From positions 1 to 7,832 of the forward strand of contig JBKJKM010000202.1 of the NCBI GenBank assembly GCA_046597375.1: DNA of 7,832 nucleotides, in the 5' to 3' direction. How positions within the stretch are numbered: the stretch's first letter is position 1; every line of letters starts with the position of its first letter. Position numbers and translations under genes: made by a program. Below are positions 1-6,456 of this stretch, piece by piece. Below the pieces are notes generated by a model, which worked only from the letters and a program-made list of their open reading frames with translations, had not been told where the DNA came from and ran no database searches. This DNA comes from DATLED01 sp046597375. Its GTDB lineage: Bacteria > Actinomycetota > Acidimicrobiia > Acidimicrobiales > CADCTF01.

Positions 1-986
1 CCGCCGCGACCCTCCAGCACCTCGCGGATGATGGCGTTGTGGGTGCGCACGAGGTCCTGGGCCCGGTCGTCACCCATGCGAGCGGTCGTCGCTGTCGAGC
101 CCACCATGTCGGTGAACAGGATGACGGTCGGTCGGGCCGTGGTTCGGGGCCGGTACTCGCGGTCGAAGGGCACGCCGAGGAATCGGGCCATCGCCGCCAA
201 CGGTTGCGTCGCATCTCCCTCCCAGGGGTTGTGGGCGGCACCGTCGACGGCCGCGAACGTGGCATCGCGCACCATCGCGGCGACGTGCTGGCCATGGACG
301 AGGGGGATGGCCTGGGTGCGCTTGCGATGCAACACGAGGGTCGGCATCTGAAGCGTCCGGAGGTCGTCGGTGATGTCCACGTCGAAGCTCAGCTGGTACA
401 GGCGGGACGCCGCCTTGGCATCGATGGCGCGCCGGGTCCGTTCGAGGCGCATGTCGCGGAGGTCGTTGCCCTCCGGATTGGTGAAGAAGTCGAGCATGGC
501 GTGGGCCGCCCGGGGCTGGGTCTCGAGCATGCGGATCATGCCGAGCACCGATTCCCGCATGTCCGCCGTCCCGACGTCCTCGCCCCTGGCATAGGTGCCG
601 TCGAGAATGAGCTTCGACACGCGATCGGGATGGCGGGCGGCGTAGCGGGCGGCGGGAAGGCCGCCGTAGCAGGTGGCATAGAGGACGATCGGCTCGACCC
701 CGTCGGTCACCCGGTCGACGACGGCTTCGAGGTCGAGCACGAGGTGGTCGAGACTGATGTGGAGGGGGTCGCGATCCGAGAGCCCGCATCCCCTGAGGTC
801 GTAGCGAACGACGCAGAAGTGCGTGCCCAACGCCTCCATGAAGGGTCGGAACTCCGGGTCGTCCCACATGGCGTCAAGGTGACTGATCCATCCGCGAGCG
901 AAGACGATCGTCGGCCCTTCGCCGTGGACGGCGTAGGCGATGCGGACATCGTCAGAGGTGTTGGCGTACCTGATGGCGGGATGCAT
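1..986 (-). CDS. alpha/beta-hydrolase-class III nucleotide cyclase fusion (partial, C-terminus off the left edge)
   Basis: An open frame of 328 visible residues starts at the ATG at 986 and runs off the window at position 1. Residues 1-270 read as an alpha/beta hydrolase, opening MHPAIRYANTSD with an oxyanion-region motif FARGWISH. The nucleophile elbow is ATCYGG, with Cys106 where Ser is usual. The likely catalytic His is His252 (DGAAHNPW). The stretch HRKRTQAIP around residues 220-228 replaces the usual R-x-G-D-x-x-V/I-P pattern, with Thr224 where the acid is expected. From about residue 284 a class III cyclase domain begins: LFTDMVGST contains metal-binding Asp293, and only about 40 residues of it are visible. 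The order matches M. tuberculosis Rv1900c (LipJ), about 460 residues, so roughly 130 residues should lie outside. The family converts ATP or GTP to a cyclic nucleotide; the hydrolase part may be sensory. The start lacks a clear Shine-Dalgarno, but upstream in-frame codons offer no better initiator. The gene is divergent from the small plus-strand gene, 71 bp away. The domain call is strong; activity is unknown. Confidence 0.88.
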   Translation of the reverse strand, partial: MHPAIRYANTSDDVRIAYAVHGEGPTIVFARGWISHLDAMWDDPEFRPFMEALGTHFCVVRYDLRGCGLSDRDPLHISLDHLVLDLEAVVDRVTDGVEPIVLYATCYGGLPAARYAARHPDRVSKLILDGTYARGEDVGTADMRESVLGMIRMLETQPRAAHAMLDFFTNPEGNDLRDMRLERTRRAIDAKAASRLYQLSFDVDITDDLRTLQMPTLVLHRKRTQAIPLVHGQHVAAMVRDATFAAVDGAAHNPWEGDATQPLAAMARFLGVPFDREYRPRTTARPTVILFTDMVGSTATTARMGDDRAQDLVRTHNAIIREVLEGRG

Positions 987-1057
987 GGCGAGCCGCGGCT
1001 TGCCGGGCAGCGTATCGTTCGGGACAAATCGGGCACGGGCAACCAGGAGGCGGGCAC
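987..1057. promoter_or_regulatory. 71-bp divergent intergenic region
   Basis: This short gap separates the divergent starts of the hydrolase-cyclase gene (986, minus) and the 132-residue gene (1058, plus), so it must hold the promoter of at least the plus-strand gene unless that lies further back. Candidate -35-like hexamers are present (TTGCCG near 1000 on plus), but none has a convincing -10 partner at 16-18 nt. I assign it a regulatory role from gene arrangement alone. Confidence 0.35.
1045..1050 (+). promoter_or_regulatory. Shine-Dalgarno for the 132-residue gene
   Basis: A perfect AGGAGG lies 7 nt upstream of the ATG at 1058. This fixes the start over the alternative in-frame ATG at 1067 and is strong evidence that the plus-strand frame is a real gene rather than a shadow of minus-strand coding sequence. 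Confidence 0.85.
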
Positions 1058-1456
1058 ATGCCGCGCATGCAGACAGCAGTTTCGGCGTTGAACACAACGT
1101 TCGCACCCGGCAGGATCGGCGAGATCGACCCGGCGCCTTTTGCCGCCGACTCCGGCCGCACGCTCAGCGAGGCGCTGATCGAGAGCGGCGTCGATCTCGA
1201 CGAAGCGACGCAGGAGTACGTCGACGGCTGGCCGTCCGGTCTCCGAGCGGCGACCCGAGCGGCGATCTTTGACAACCTCACTCGCGAAGGCACGGTCCCC
1301 ATCACCTTCGCGTGGGCGCCGGCCTACGACTACGAGGTCTCGATCTGGGACGTGCGCGACACCTCCGAGACCGCCGGCGGGATCACCATCTTGTTCAAGA
1401 GCCGCTACCCGTCGGATCCTCACCCGCTCTCCTCGGAGCGGTCGACGTCGACCTGA
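1058..1456 (+). CDS. hypothetical protein, 132 residues, family not recognised
   Basis: This 132-residue protein has a textbook ribosome binding site. I do not recognise the family. Its composition looks like a real folded soluble protein: a probable helical stretch (residues 34-72, ending GLRAATRAAIFDNL), then a likely beta-rich segment rich in aromatic residues (PITFAWAPAYDYEVSIWDV, residues 81-99), a turn (ETAGG) and a strand with ILFKSRYP (111-118). There is no signal peptide, membrane segment or Cys motif. The opposite strand has only a low-complexity Arg-rich reading here, so this frame is the better one. The last 62 nt overlap the displaced 3' end of the convergent cyclase-ATPase gene. 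It sits alone on the plus strand between two cyclase genes, which is suggestive of, but does not prove, a link to cyclic-nucleotide signalling. The gene is quite certain; the function is unknown. Confidence 0.82.
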   Translation: MPRMQTAVSALNTTFAPGRIGEIDPAPFAADSGRTLSEALIESGVDLDEATQEYVDGWPSGLRAATRAAIFDNLTREGTVPITFAWAPAYDYEVSIWDVRDTSETAGGITILFKSRYPSDPHPLSSERSTST

Positions 1457-1793
1457 CGACATCTGACGCGGGGCCGGCGGCGAAGGCCAGCGCCTCGTTC
1501 ACGATGGTCGACAAATCGGCCTCCCGCCCGGCGCCGAAGGCCGCATCGAAGGCGGCGTCTCCCAGCGCATTTCGCGTCGACGTAGCGGCGCGTTCGACCG
1601 CGTCTTCCTCGACCCGGCCGCGCTCGCCGGGGCCGATCGGGAGACGCGACGACGCGCCGAGCAGTCGTGCGGCGAGGTGAAGATGGTCGCGGGAGTCGTT
1701 CCCGGCCAGGATCGTCACGATCCCGTCGATCGCCATGCCGACGCCGGCGGGATCGCCGAGGTCGTCCAGCACCCGCAGCGACCCGCCGTACTG
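1395..1793 (-). pseudogene. displaced C-terminal part of the cyclase-ATPase-TPR gene (after a frameshift)
   Basis: From the codon CAG at 1793 this frame reads QYGGSLRVLDDLGDPAGVG and then GRVEEDAVERA and LGDAAFDAAFGAGREADLS, ending at a TGA at 1395-1397. This is about 132 residues of the ending typical of actinobacterial cyclase/NB-ARC/TPR proteins: a last TPR-like helix pair, an AARLLGAS segment, then an acidic-Ala-rich tail. It continues the TPR repeat that breaks off in the main frame at Thr802 of the 1715-4198 gene, so it is the natural end of that protein, one base out of register. It has no start or ribosome binding site of its own at the junction. Either a real one-base deletion or a sequencing/assembly indel explains it. 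No slippery heptamer is visible, which argues against programmed frameshifting. Confidence 0.75.
1440..1453. repeat. 14-bp perfect palindrome at a convergent gene end
   Basis: GGTCGACGTCGACC reads the same on both strands. It lies across the last codons of the plus-strand hypothetical gene and inside the displaced C-terminal coding frame of the cyclase-ATPase. It has no loop and no T-tract, so it is not a classical terminator. It may be a chance product of Ser-Thr codons (tcg, acg) in GC-rich DNA. Confidence 0.5.
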
Positions 1794-4198
1794 GTGAGGG
1801 CGCCTTCGAGGTCGCCCCGGTCGCGGAACAGCCCAGCCTGAGCCGCCATCGTGATGGCCTCGCTGCGAGAGTCGCCGACCGAACGCAACAGCGCCAGGCT
1901 CTCGTCTAGGGCGACAGCCGCCTCGTCGAGCCGGCCACCACCGAGGTGGACGAGGGCCAGGTTGGTCAGTGTCTGGCCGACGACGCGGTCGTCGCCAACT
2001 TCCCGCATGATTCCGAGGTGTTCGAGGTAGGCCGCTTCCGCAGCTTCGAAGTCGCCCTCGCAGTCCGCCAACACTCCAAGATTGTTCAGCGCCATCGCGA
2101 TCGGTCGGGGCGCGCCGAGCCGGCGGCGGATGACGAGGCTCTCCTCGCACAGGCGCCTGGCCTCGACCAGGTCACCTTCGAGGAGCACGACGTTGCCGAG
2201 GCTGCTCAATGCCTTGGCCGTGAGTTCCTCGTCCGGGTCGTCACGCACGAGTTCGAGTTGCTCCCCATGGTGCCGACGGGCGACGTCGAGCAGGCCGACG
2301 GCGCGAGCCAGCGTGCCGGCGGCGGCGAGGGCGCGCACGCGCGCCCACCAACCCAGCGGGTCGGCCGTGCGCGACGCAGGAGCAGCGACGATCGGTAGCG
2401 CGGCTTCGAGAATGGAGCGTCCCTCCCCGACATGCCCTCGGATGGCGAAGAACGGACCGAGGGCGCCGGCAGCATCGATCGCCGTCGTCGGGTCAGTCTC
2501 CAGGGCGCGGCCCAATGCACGCCGCAGATCCGGCCACTCCGCATCGAGGCGATCGAGCCATTCCCGCTGTTCAGGCCCGAGGATCCTCGTCGCCGCGTCG
2601 GCGACGAACGAGGCAACGGCGCCGAGGTGGGCATCGTGGATCGTCGTGGCCTCTCCCGACTCCTCGAGCCGATCGGCGGCGTAGTCCCTCACCGTCTCGA
2701 GGTAGCGGTACCTGACCTCGCCGGCGCCGCCTTCCATCACGAGCAGCGACTTGGCCACGAACTGCGCCAAGGCATCCTCGACGTCGCCCACGTCACCATC
2801 GACGACGGCGGCCGCGCGATCGGCGGGAAAACTGCCGGCGAAGACGGCGAGGCGGCGGAACAACACCTGCTCTTCGGCGTCGAGGAGATCGTGGCTCCAG
2901 TCGACGACGGCTCGGAGCGTCTGTTGGCGAGGATTGGCGGTCCGGCTGCCCTGGCCGAGAAGCTGGAAGCGATCATCAAGGCGCAGTTCGATCTGGTCGA
3001 CGCTCAACGAGGACACTCGGGCGGCGGCCAGTTCGATGGCCAGGGGGAGTTCGTCGAGCCGCTCACAGATGCGGCGGACGGCGGCCTCGTTGGCCGGCGT
3101 CACTTCGAAGGTGGGGCGGGCGAGCACGGCCCGATCGGCGAAGAGCCGTACCGCCGCCTCGCCCATCGGCGGGATCGGCCAAACCTGCTCGCCCGGCACC
3201 CGGAGCACCTCGCGGCTCGTGGCCAGCAGGTGCAGTCGTGGGCAGGCTCGGAGGACCGCGTCGGCCATGGCCGCCACCGCGTCGACGACCTGCTCGCAGT
3301 TGTCCAGGACGAGCAGCAGCTGCTTGGTCCGGAGGTGGGCCACGAGTTGGGCGTGGGCGGCGTCGTCATCGACGGTCGGGTCGAGGACGGCGCCGACGGC
3401 GGCGGCGACGGCGCGATGCACACCGGAACTCTCCGTGGCCGTGGCCAGTTCGGCCACCCACACGCCGTCCTCGAAGTCGGGACCGGCATCACCGGCAGCC
3501 TCGTAGGCCAGGCGGGTCTTGCCGGCGCCGCCACTGCCGGTCAGCGTGAGGAGACGCGTGCGCCGCATGAGTCGCCGCACGTCGGTGATCTCCGCCGACC
3601 GGCCGACGAACGTCGTCAACGAATTGGGCAGGTTGGTGACCGCCGCCATCGGCGTACGCAACGGCGGGAACTCGGAGTCGAGGCCGGCGAACTCCACCTG
3701 CCCGAGCTCCTGTGGACCGGTGACGTCGCGCAGGTGGTATTCCCCGAGCGACTCGACGCGAATGCCGGCTGGACGCTCGACGGCCAGGAGCTGAGTCGTC
3801 ACCGGAGAAACGAGAATCTGGCCACCGTGCCCCGCAGCACAGATCCGGGCTGCGTGGTGGAGAGCCAAACCAACCCACTGGCCGAAGACGACGCGAGCCG
3901 AGCCGGAGTGCAGCCCCATTCGGACCTTGACGCCGATGCCCTCCGGCCAGGGATGACGGAGAAGTGCTGCCTGGGCCTCGACCGCCGCCGTGGCGGCAGC
4001 AGAGGCCGAGTCGAAGGCGAAGAACATGGCGTCACCCTCGGCCCCGAACTCCTCGCCGCCGGCGTCGAGAGCCGCCTCGCGGAGGATGCGCCAATGCTCG
4101 CCCAGCACCTCCGCGTACTCATCGCCGATGCGTTCGAGAAGCCGCGTCGACCCCTCGAGGTCAGTGAAGAGAAACGTCGCTGTCCTGGTGTCAGGCAT
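1715..4198 (-). CDS. class III nucleotide cyclase-NB-ARC/STAND ATPase-TPR protein (frameshifted near its 3' end)
   Basis: The uninterrupted frame gives 827 residues. Residues 1-170 are a class III cyclase domain: FTDLEGST with metal Asp13, EGDAMFF with metal Asp56, and HHAARI with Arg118, followed by HGGQILVS. By position, the purine-selecting Lys and Asp are Gly52 and Gln107, and the transition-state Asn is His114. Residues 195-345 are a STAND-type NTPase: TFVGR entry, Walker A GSGGAGKT (221-228), Walker B LLLVLDN (294-300) and ATSRE (326-330). A winged-helix region follows (QTLRAVVDWSHDLL), then TPRs from about 600 (ALSSLGNVV, ALNNLGVLAD, TLTNLALVHL). After Thr802 the frame turns into 25 unlike residues and stops; the proper ending continues in another frame to 1395, for about 934 residues in total. 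M. tuberculosis Rv0386 shares the cyclase-ATPase layout and uses atypical purine-site residues, but it carries a LuxR-type HTH not seen here. The start lies 3 nt after the oxidoreductase stop, suggesting translational coupling. The role is probably ligand- or protein-gated cyclic-nucleotide synthesis; activity is uncertain. Confidence 0.88.
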   Translation of the reverse strand: MPDTRTATFLFTDLEGSTRLLERIGDEYAEVLGEHWRILREAALDAGGEEFGAEGDAMFFAFDSASAAATAAVEAQAALLRHPWPEGIGVKVRMGLHSGSARVVFGQWVGLALHHAARICAAGHGGQILVSPVTTQLLAVERPAGIRVESLGEYHLRDVTGPQELGQVEFAGLDSEFPPLRTPMAAVTNLPNSLTTFVGRSAEITDVRRLMRRTRLLTLTGSGGAGKTRLAYEAAGDAGPDFEDGVWVAELATATESSGVHRAVAAAVGAVLDPTVDDDAAHAQLVAHLRTKQLLLVLDNCEQVVDAVAAMADAVLRACPRLHLLATSREVLRVPGEQVWPIPPMGEAAVRLFADRAVLARPTFEVTPANEAAVRRICERLDELPLAIELAAARVSSLSVDQIELRLDDRFQLLGQGSRTANPRQQTLRAVVDWSHDLLDAEEQVLFRRLAVFAGSFPADRAAAVVDGDVGDVEDALAQFVAKSLLVMEGGAGEVRYRYLETVRDYAADRLEESGEATTIHDAHLGAVASFVADAATRILGPEQREWLDRLDAEWPDLRRALGRALETDPTTAIDAAGALGPFFAIRGHVGEGRSILEAALPIVAAPASRTADPLGWWARVRALAAAGTLARAVGLLDVARRHHGEQLELVRDDPDEELTAKALSSLGNVVLLEGDLVEARRLCEESLVIRRRLGAPRPIAMALNNLGVLADCEGDFEAAEAAYLEHLGIMREVGDDRVVGQTLTNLALVHLGGGRLDEAAVALDESLALLRSVGDSRSEAITMAAQAGLFRDRGDLEGALTSTAGRCGCWTTSAIPPASAWRSTGS

Positions 4199-4201
4199 CG
4201 C

Positions 4202-5218
4202 TCACACCGGTTGGGGCGCGCCGAGGCGGCGCGCCGATTCGTACATTGCTTCGGTCACTTCGTGGGCGCGTACGGCGGTGGCGAAATCGGGCGTGCAGTG
4301 CCGGCCGTCGCGGACGGCCCGGAGGAACGCGCCGTCGGGATTGAGGTCGTCGCCGGCCAGAGCCTCAGCCGCAGCCACGAGCTCGTCGCCCTCGAGGGTG
4401 CCCGTGACGCCGTCGTCGCGCTCCCAAGAGAGAGGCCCGAACCAATCGCCCTCGAGGGTGAACAGGGCGCGCTCGCAGAACACTTCCACGCGCCGCAAGC
4501 TGCCTCGGGCATCGATGTCGTGCCACACCGACGTGAGACTGCCGACGGCACCGCCCTCGAACCCGATGGTCGCCACGATGAGGTCCTCGATGCCGGGCAG
4601 GCCGTGGAACTCAGCGCTGCGGGCCGAAACGTCGGTGATCGCTCCGACGACGGATTCGAGAATGTCGACGTCGTGGATCGAGTGCTCGAGCAGGGTGCCG
4701 GCGCCGACCTTGTCGATCTCTCCCCGCCACGTCGAGCCGTAGTGACCGCGCACGGGTATGAACTGGTCGTCGCGGAAGATCACGCTCATGATCCGGCCCG
4801 CCTCGGGGGCGTGGGCCAGCTCTCGCAGCATCGTGAAGGCGGGGGAGCGGCGGAGGATGAGACCGACTTGGTTCGGCACCTGCGCAGCTTGGACGCGAGC
4901 GGCCATGGTGCGGGCGCCGTCGAGACTCGTGGCCAACGGCTTCTCGCAGAACACGGCCAGCCCGCGGTCGACGGCGGCATCGACGAGGCGCGGGTGCTCA
5001 GACGTCCACGTGCAGATGTAGACGGCGTCGCACCCGTCGAGCACCTCCTCCTCCGTGGCGCACACCGTCGAACCGCTGGCCCGGGCGAACGCTTCCGCAC
5101 GCTCCCGATCGGGGTCGTACACGCCGGCTCGAACAAACGACTCGCCCGATCGTCGCAGCATCTTGGAGTGGAACGTGGCGATCAGCCCCGCCCCCAGGAA
5201 CCCGACCCGCAGCGTCAT
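4202..5218 (-). CDS. Gfo/Idh/MocA family NAD(P)-dependent oxidoreductase
   Basis: 338 residues, the usual size for the family. An N-terminal Rossmann fold binds NAD(P): RVGFLGAGLIA places the G-x-G-x-x-A loop at residues 9-14 straight after the start. DAVYICTWTSEH (64-75) and CEKPLA (91-96) give the conserved E-K-P lysine, Lys93. The C-terminal domain carries GAGTLLEHSIHDVDIL, with His182 and Asp185 in the catalytic-type H-x-x-D position. Members oxidise or reduce sugars, inositols and related polyols; the substrate cannot be read from sequence. I chose the ATG at 5218 because the Rossmann strand begins at residue 3. Longer in-frame extensions to 5401 only read antisense-like Arg/Ser-rich sequence through the upstream SRPBCC gene. 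No good Shine-Dalgarno is visible, so it may depend on coupling to the SRPBCC gene 25 nt upstream. The cyclase-ATPase starts 3 nt after its stop. Confidence 0.92.
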   Translation of the reverse strand: MTLRVGFLGAGLIATFHSKMLRRSGESFVRAGVYDPDRERAEAFARASGSTVCATEEEVLDGCDAVYICTWTSEHPRLVDAAVDRGLAVFCEKPLATSLDGARTMAARVQAAQVPNQVGLILRRSPAFTMLRELAHAPEAGRIMSVIFRDDQFIPVRGHYGSTWRGEIDKVGAGTLLEHSIHDVDILESVVGAITDVSARSAEFHGLPGIEDLIVATIGFEGGAVGSLTSVWHDIDARGSLRRVEVFCERALFTLEGDWFGPLSWERDDGVTGTLEGDELVAAAEALAGDDLNPDGAFLRAVRDGRHCTPDFATAVRAHEVTEAMYESARRLGAPQPV

Positions 5219-5243
5219 GCCCGGAGTCTGGTCGCGATCGGAC

Positions 5244-5693
5244 CTACGAGGTCGTGGCGCCCTTGCGCTCGGTGACCTGCTTGTCGAGGCGTCGCAACGT
5301 CTCGACGTTGCGAAGCTTGATGAGCCCGTCCTGGATCGGGTTGTGGATCGTCTTGGCCACGCCCCGGACCGGGTACTCGTCGATCTCCACCTCGGTGCCA
5401 CCGTCGACGGGGGTGAGGGTGAAGATCACCTTGGCCACGCCGGCGGGCCGGGCCCTGGCCTCGAGCACGAGCTTGCGACCGGGCTCGACCTCGACCACGG
5501 CCGTGTTGTCCTTGGTCTTGATGGGCCCGACGCCGACCGTATGGAAGAACTTCGAGCCGACGGCCGGCCAATCCCCATCCACGGCCCGGATGTCGGCGCA
5601 GCCCACCACCCAGTGCTCGTAGGTCCGTGCGTCGGCGAGCACGGCGAAGACCTCGTCCGGTGTGGCATCGATCGTGTGGTGGTTCTTCGACAT
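5244..5693 (-). CDS. SRPBCC (START-like/polyketide-cyclase-like) family protein
   Basis: 149 residues. The pattern is that of the helix-grip SRPBCC fold: an opening strand SKNHHTIDATPDEVFAVLAD with the family's typical A-x-x-x-V-F/W-x-x-L-x-D helix, then YEHWVVGC, paired strands (KTKDNTAVVEVEPGRKLVLE, residues about 60-79), VAKVIFTLTPVDGGTEVEID, and a C-terminal helix (HNPIQDGLIKLRNVETLRRL). Such proteins form a hydrophobic cavity that binds lipids, polyketides or aromatic compounds; many have no known ligand. It is probably a cytoplasmic binding protein or accessory enzyme. The ATG at 5693 follows a good AAGGAG, which fixes the start. It is 28 nt after the MDMPI-family gene and 25 nt before the oxidoreductase, in line with one operon. 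The fold is quite sure; the ligand is unknown. Confidence 0.88.
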   Translation of the reverse strand: MSKNHHTIDATPDEVFAVLADARTYEHWVVGCADIRAVDGDWPAVGSKFFHTVGVGPIKTKDNTAVVEVEPGRKLVLEARARPAGVAKVIFTLTPVDGGTEVEIDEYPVRGVAKTIHNPIQDGLIKLRNVETLRRLDKQVTERKGATTS

Positions 5694-5698
5694 GGATG

Positions 5699-5704
5699 CT
5701 CCTT
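5699..5704 (-). promoter_or_regulatory. Shine-Dalgarno for the SRPBCC gene
   Basis: On the minus strand AAGGAG lies 5 nt before the ATG at 5693, supporting that start. It sits in the 28-nt gap after the MDMPI-family stop. Confidence 0.75.
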
Positions 5705-5721
5705 ACCCAGCGAGGTCCCAC

Positions 5722-6438
5722 CTACCCCATCGAAAATCCGGCGCGCCACTGGTCGAGGAGGCCCTCGTCTCCGAACGCCTCGAGCCCGGATTCGTCGACG
5801 GGGCGCCCCCACAGCCAGAGCAGGAGGTCGCTGGCCGTGGCCCGCAGGGCGACGTCACCCTTCTCGTGGCCATGACCGACCGTGAGGCCGCCGTCCTCGT
5901 CGAGGCGCACGATCCATTCGCCGTGGGGCGAGTCGGTGGCGTGGAAATGGACCGAGCCCCCGAGGTCGGCCTTGCGGCCCAGGAACATCACGTCGAGCAG
6001 CTCGTCGACGCCGGCCAAGGCCACCTCGGTGTCGATCGGCCGAGGCCGACCCGTCGCATGCTCGACGTCCCATCGGTGGACGGCCGTCTCCTCGGCCTGG
6101 CGACGGAACCAGAACCGGCTGGTGCCCCCGCCGTTCGGGAACGTGAACATCGCGGCGTCCGGTCCGGCCTCCTCCAGCGCCGCCGTGAGCTCGGTGACAC
6201 CCTCCTCGAACCAGGGAACGTCGACGACCTCGGGTCGGCCCGGGAAGTCGACCCGCTCGGCCGCCTTGGTCCCCACGATGGCCGTCGCCCAGCGATGCAC
6301 GCGACCGAGATGGCTCACCAGTTTCTCCACGTCCCATCCGGGGCACGCCGGCACCGGCGTTGCCGGCGACTCGGCCAGCACCACGGCGATCGTTGCCGCC
6401 TCAGTGCGGATGGTTTCGAGGTACTCGTCCGGCAACAT
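5722..6438 (-). CDS. maleylpyruvate isomerase family mycothiol-dependent enzyme
   Basis: 238 residues, the usual length. Residues 1-135 are the MDMPI N-terminal (DinB-like four-helix) domain: PVPACPGWDVEKLVSHLGRV with His43 as a probable metal ligand, and RRQAEETAVHRWDVEHATG with the E-x-x-x-H pair Glu117/His121. These match the His-Glu-His zinc set known in the Corynebacterium glutamicum mycothiol-dependent maleylpyruvate isomerase. Residues about 140-238 are the MDMPI C-terminal domain (LLDVMFLGRKADLGG, ATASDLLLWLWGRP). The group includes true maleylpyruvate isomerases, but most actinobacterial copies are mycothiol S-transferases or uncharacterised, and no gentisate genes are nearby, so I would not call it an isomerase in the strict sense. 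The ATG at 6438 has only a weak ribosome binding site. It probably heads the tight run of four genes that continues to the cyclase-ATPase. Confidence 0.9.
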   Translation of the reverse strand: MLPDEYLETIRTEAATIAVVLAESPATPVPACPGWDVEKLVSHLGRVHRWATAIVGTKAAERVDFPGRPEVVDVPWFEEGVTELTAALEEAGPDAAMFTFPNGGGTSRFWFRRQAEETAVHRWDVEHATGRPRPIDTEVALAGVDELLDVMFLGRKADLGGSVHFHATDSPHGEWIVRLDEDGGLTVGHGHEKGDVALRATASDLLLWLWGRPVDESGLEAFGDEGLLDQWRAGFSMG

Positions 6439-6456
6439 GGCCCGACGGTAGTCAGG

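Noticed and set aside
39..1091. A 350-codon plus-strand open frame opposite the hydrolase-cyclase gene
   Set aside because: The minus-strand frame carries the hydrolase and cyclase motifs; the plus-strand translation shows only a mirror of these codons.
707..1462. A 251-codon minus-strand open frame opposite the small plus-strand gene
   Set aside because: It is Arg-rich with no domain and no ribosome binding site, and it overlaps the hydrolase-cyclase gene in another frame. The plus-strand gene has a perfect Shine-Dalgarno and balanced composition.
1785..1800. Programmed -1 ribosomal frameshifting at the cyclase-ATPase junction
   Set aside because: There is no X-XXY-YYZ slippery heptamer, no upstream Shine-Dalgarno-like stimulator, and no obvious stable downstream stem. 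A deletion or sequencing indel is simpler.
2432..5275. A 947-codon open frame on the plus strand across the cyclase-ATPase and oxidoreductase genes
   Set aside because: It is antisense to two genes with clear domain motifs. Its translation is low-complexity (Gly, Arg, Glu, His rich) with no recognisable domain, as expected when GC-rich codon bias removes stops from the opposite strand.
5219..5401. A 61-codon N-terminal extension of the Gfo/Idh/MocA oxidoreductase
   Set aside because: It would overlap the SRPBCC gene out of frame, is Arg/Ser/Thr-rich, and family members begin directly at the Rossmann strand, as with the ATG at 5218.
5722..6438. Calling the MDMPI-family gene a true maleylpyruvate isomerase of gentisate breakdown
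   Set aside because: The family is broad, and no gentisate dioxygenase or fumarylpyruvate hydrolase is in the window. Only the family-level call is supported.
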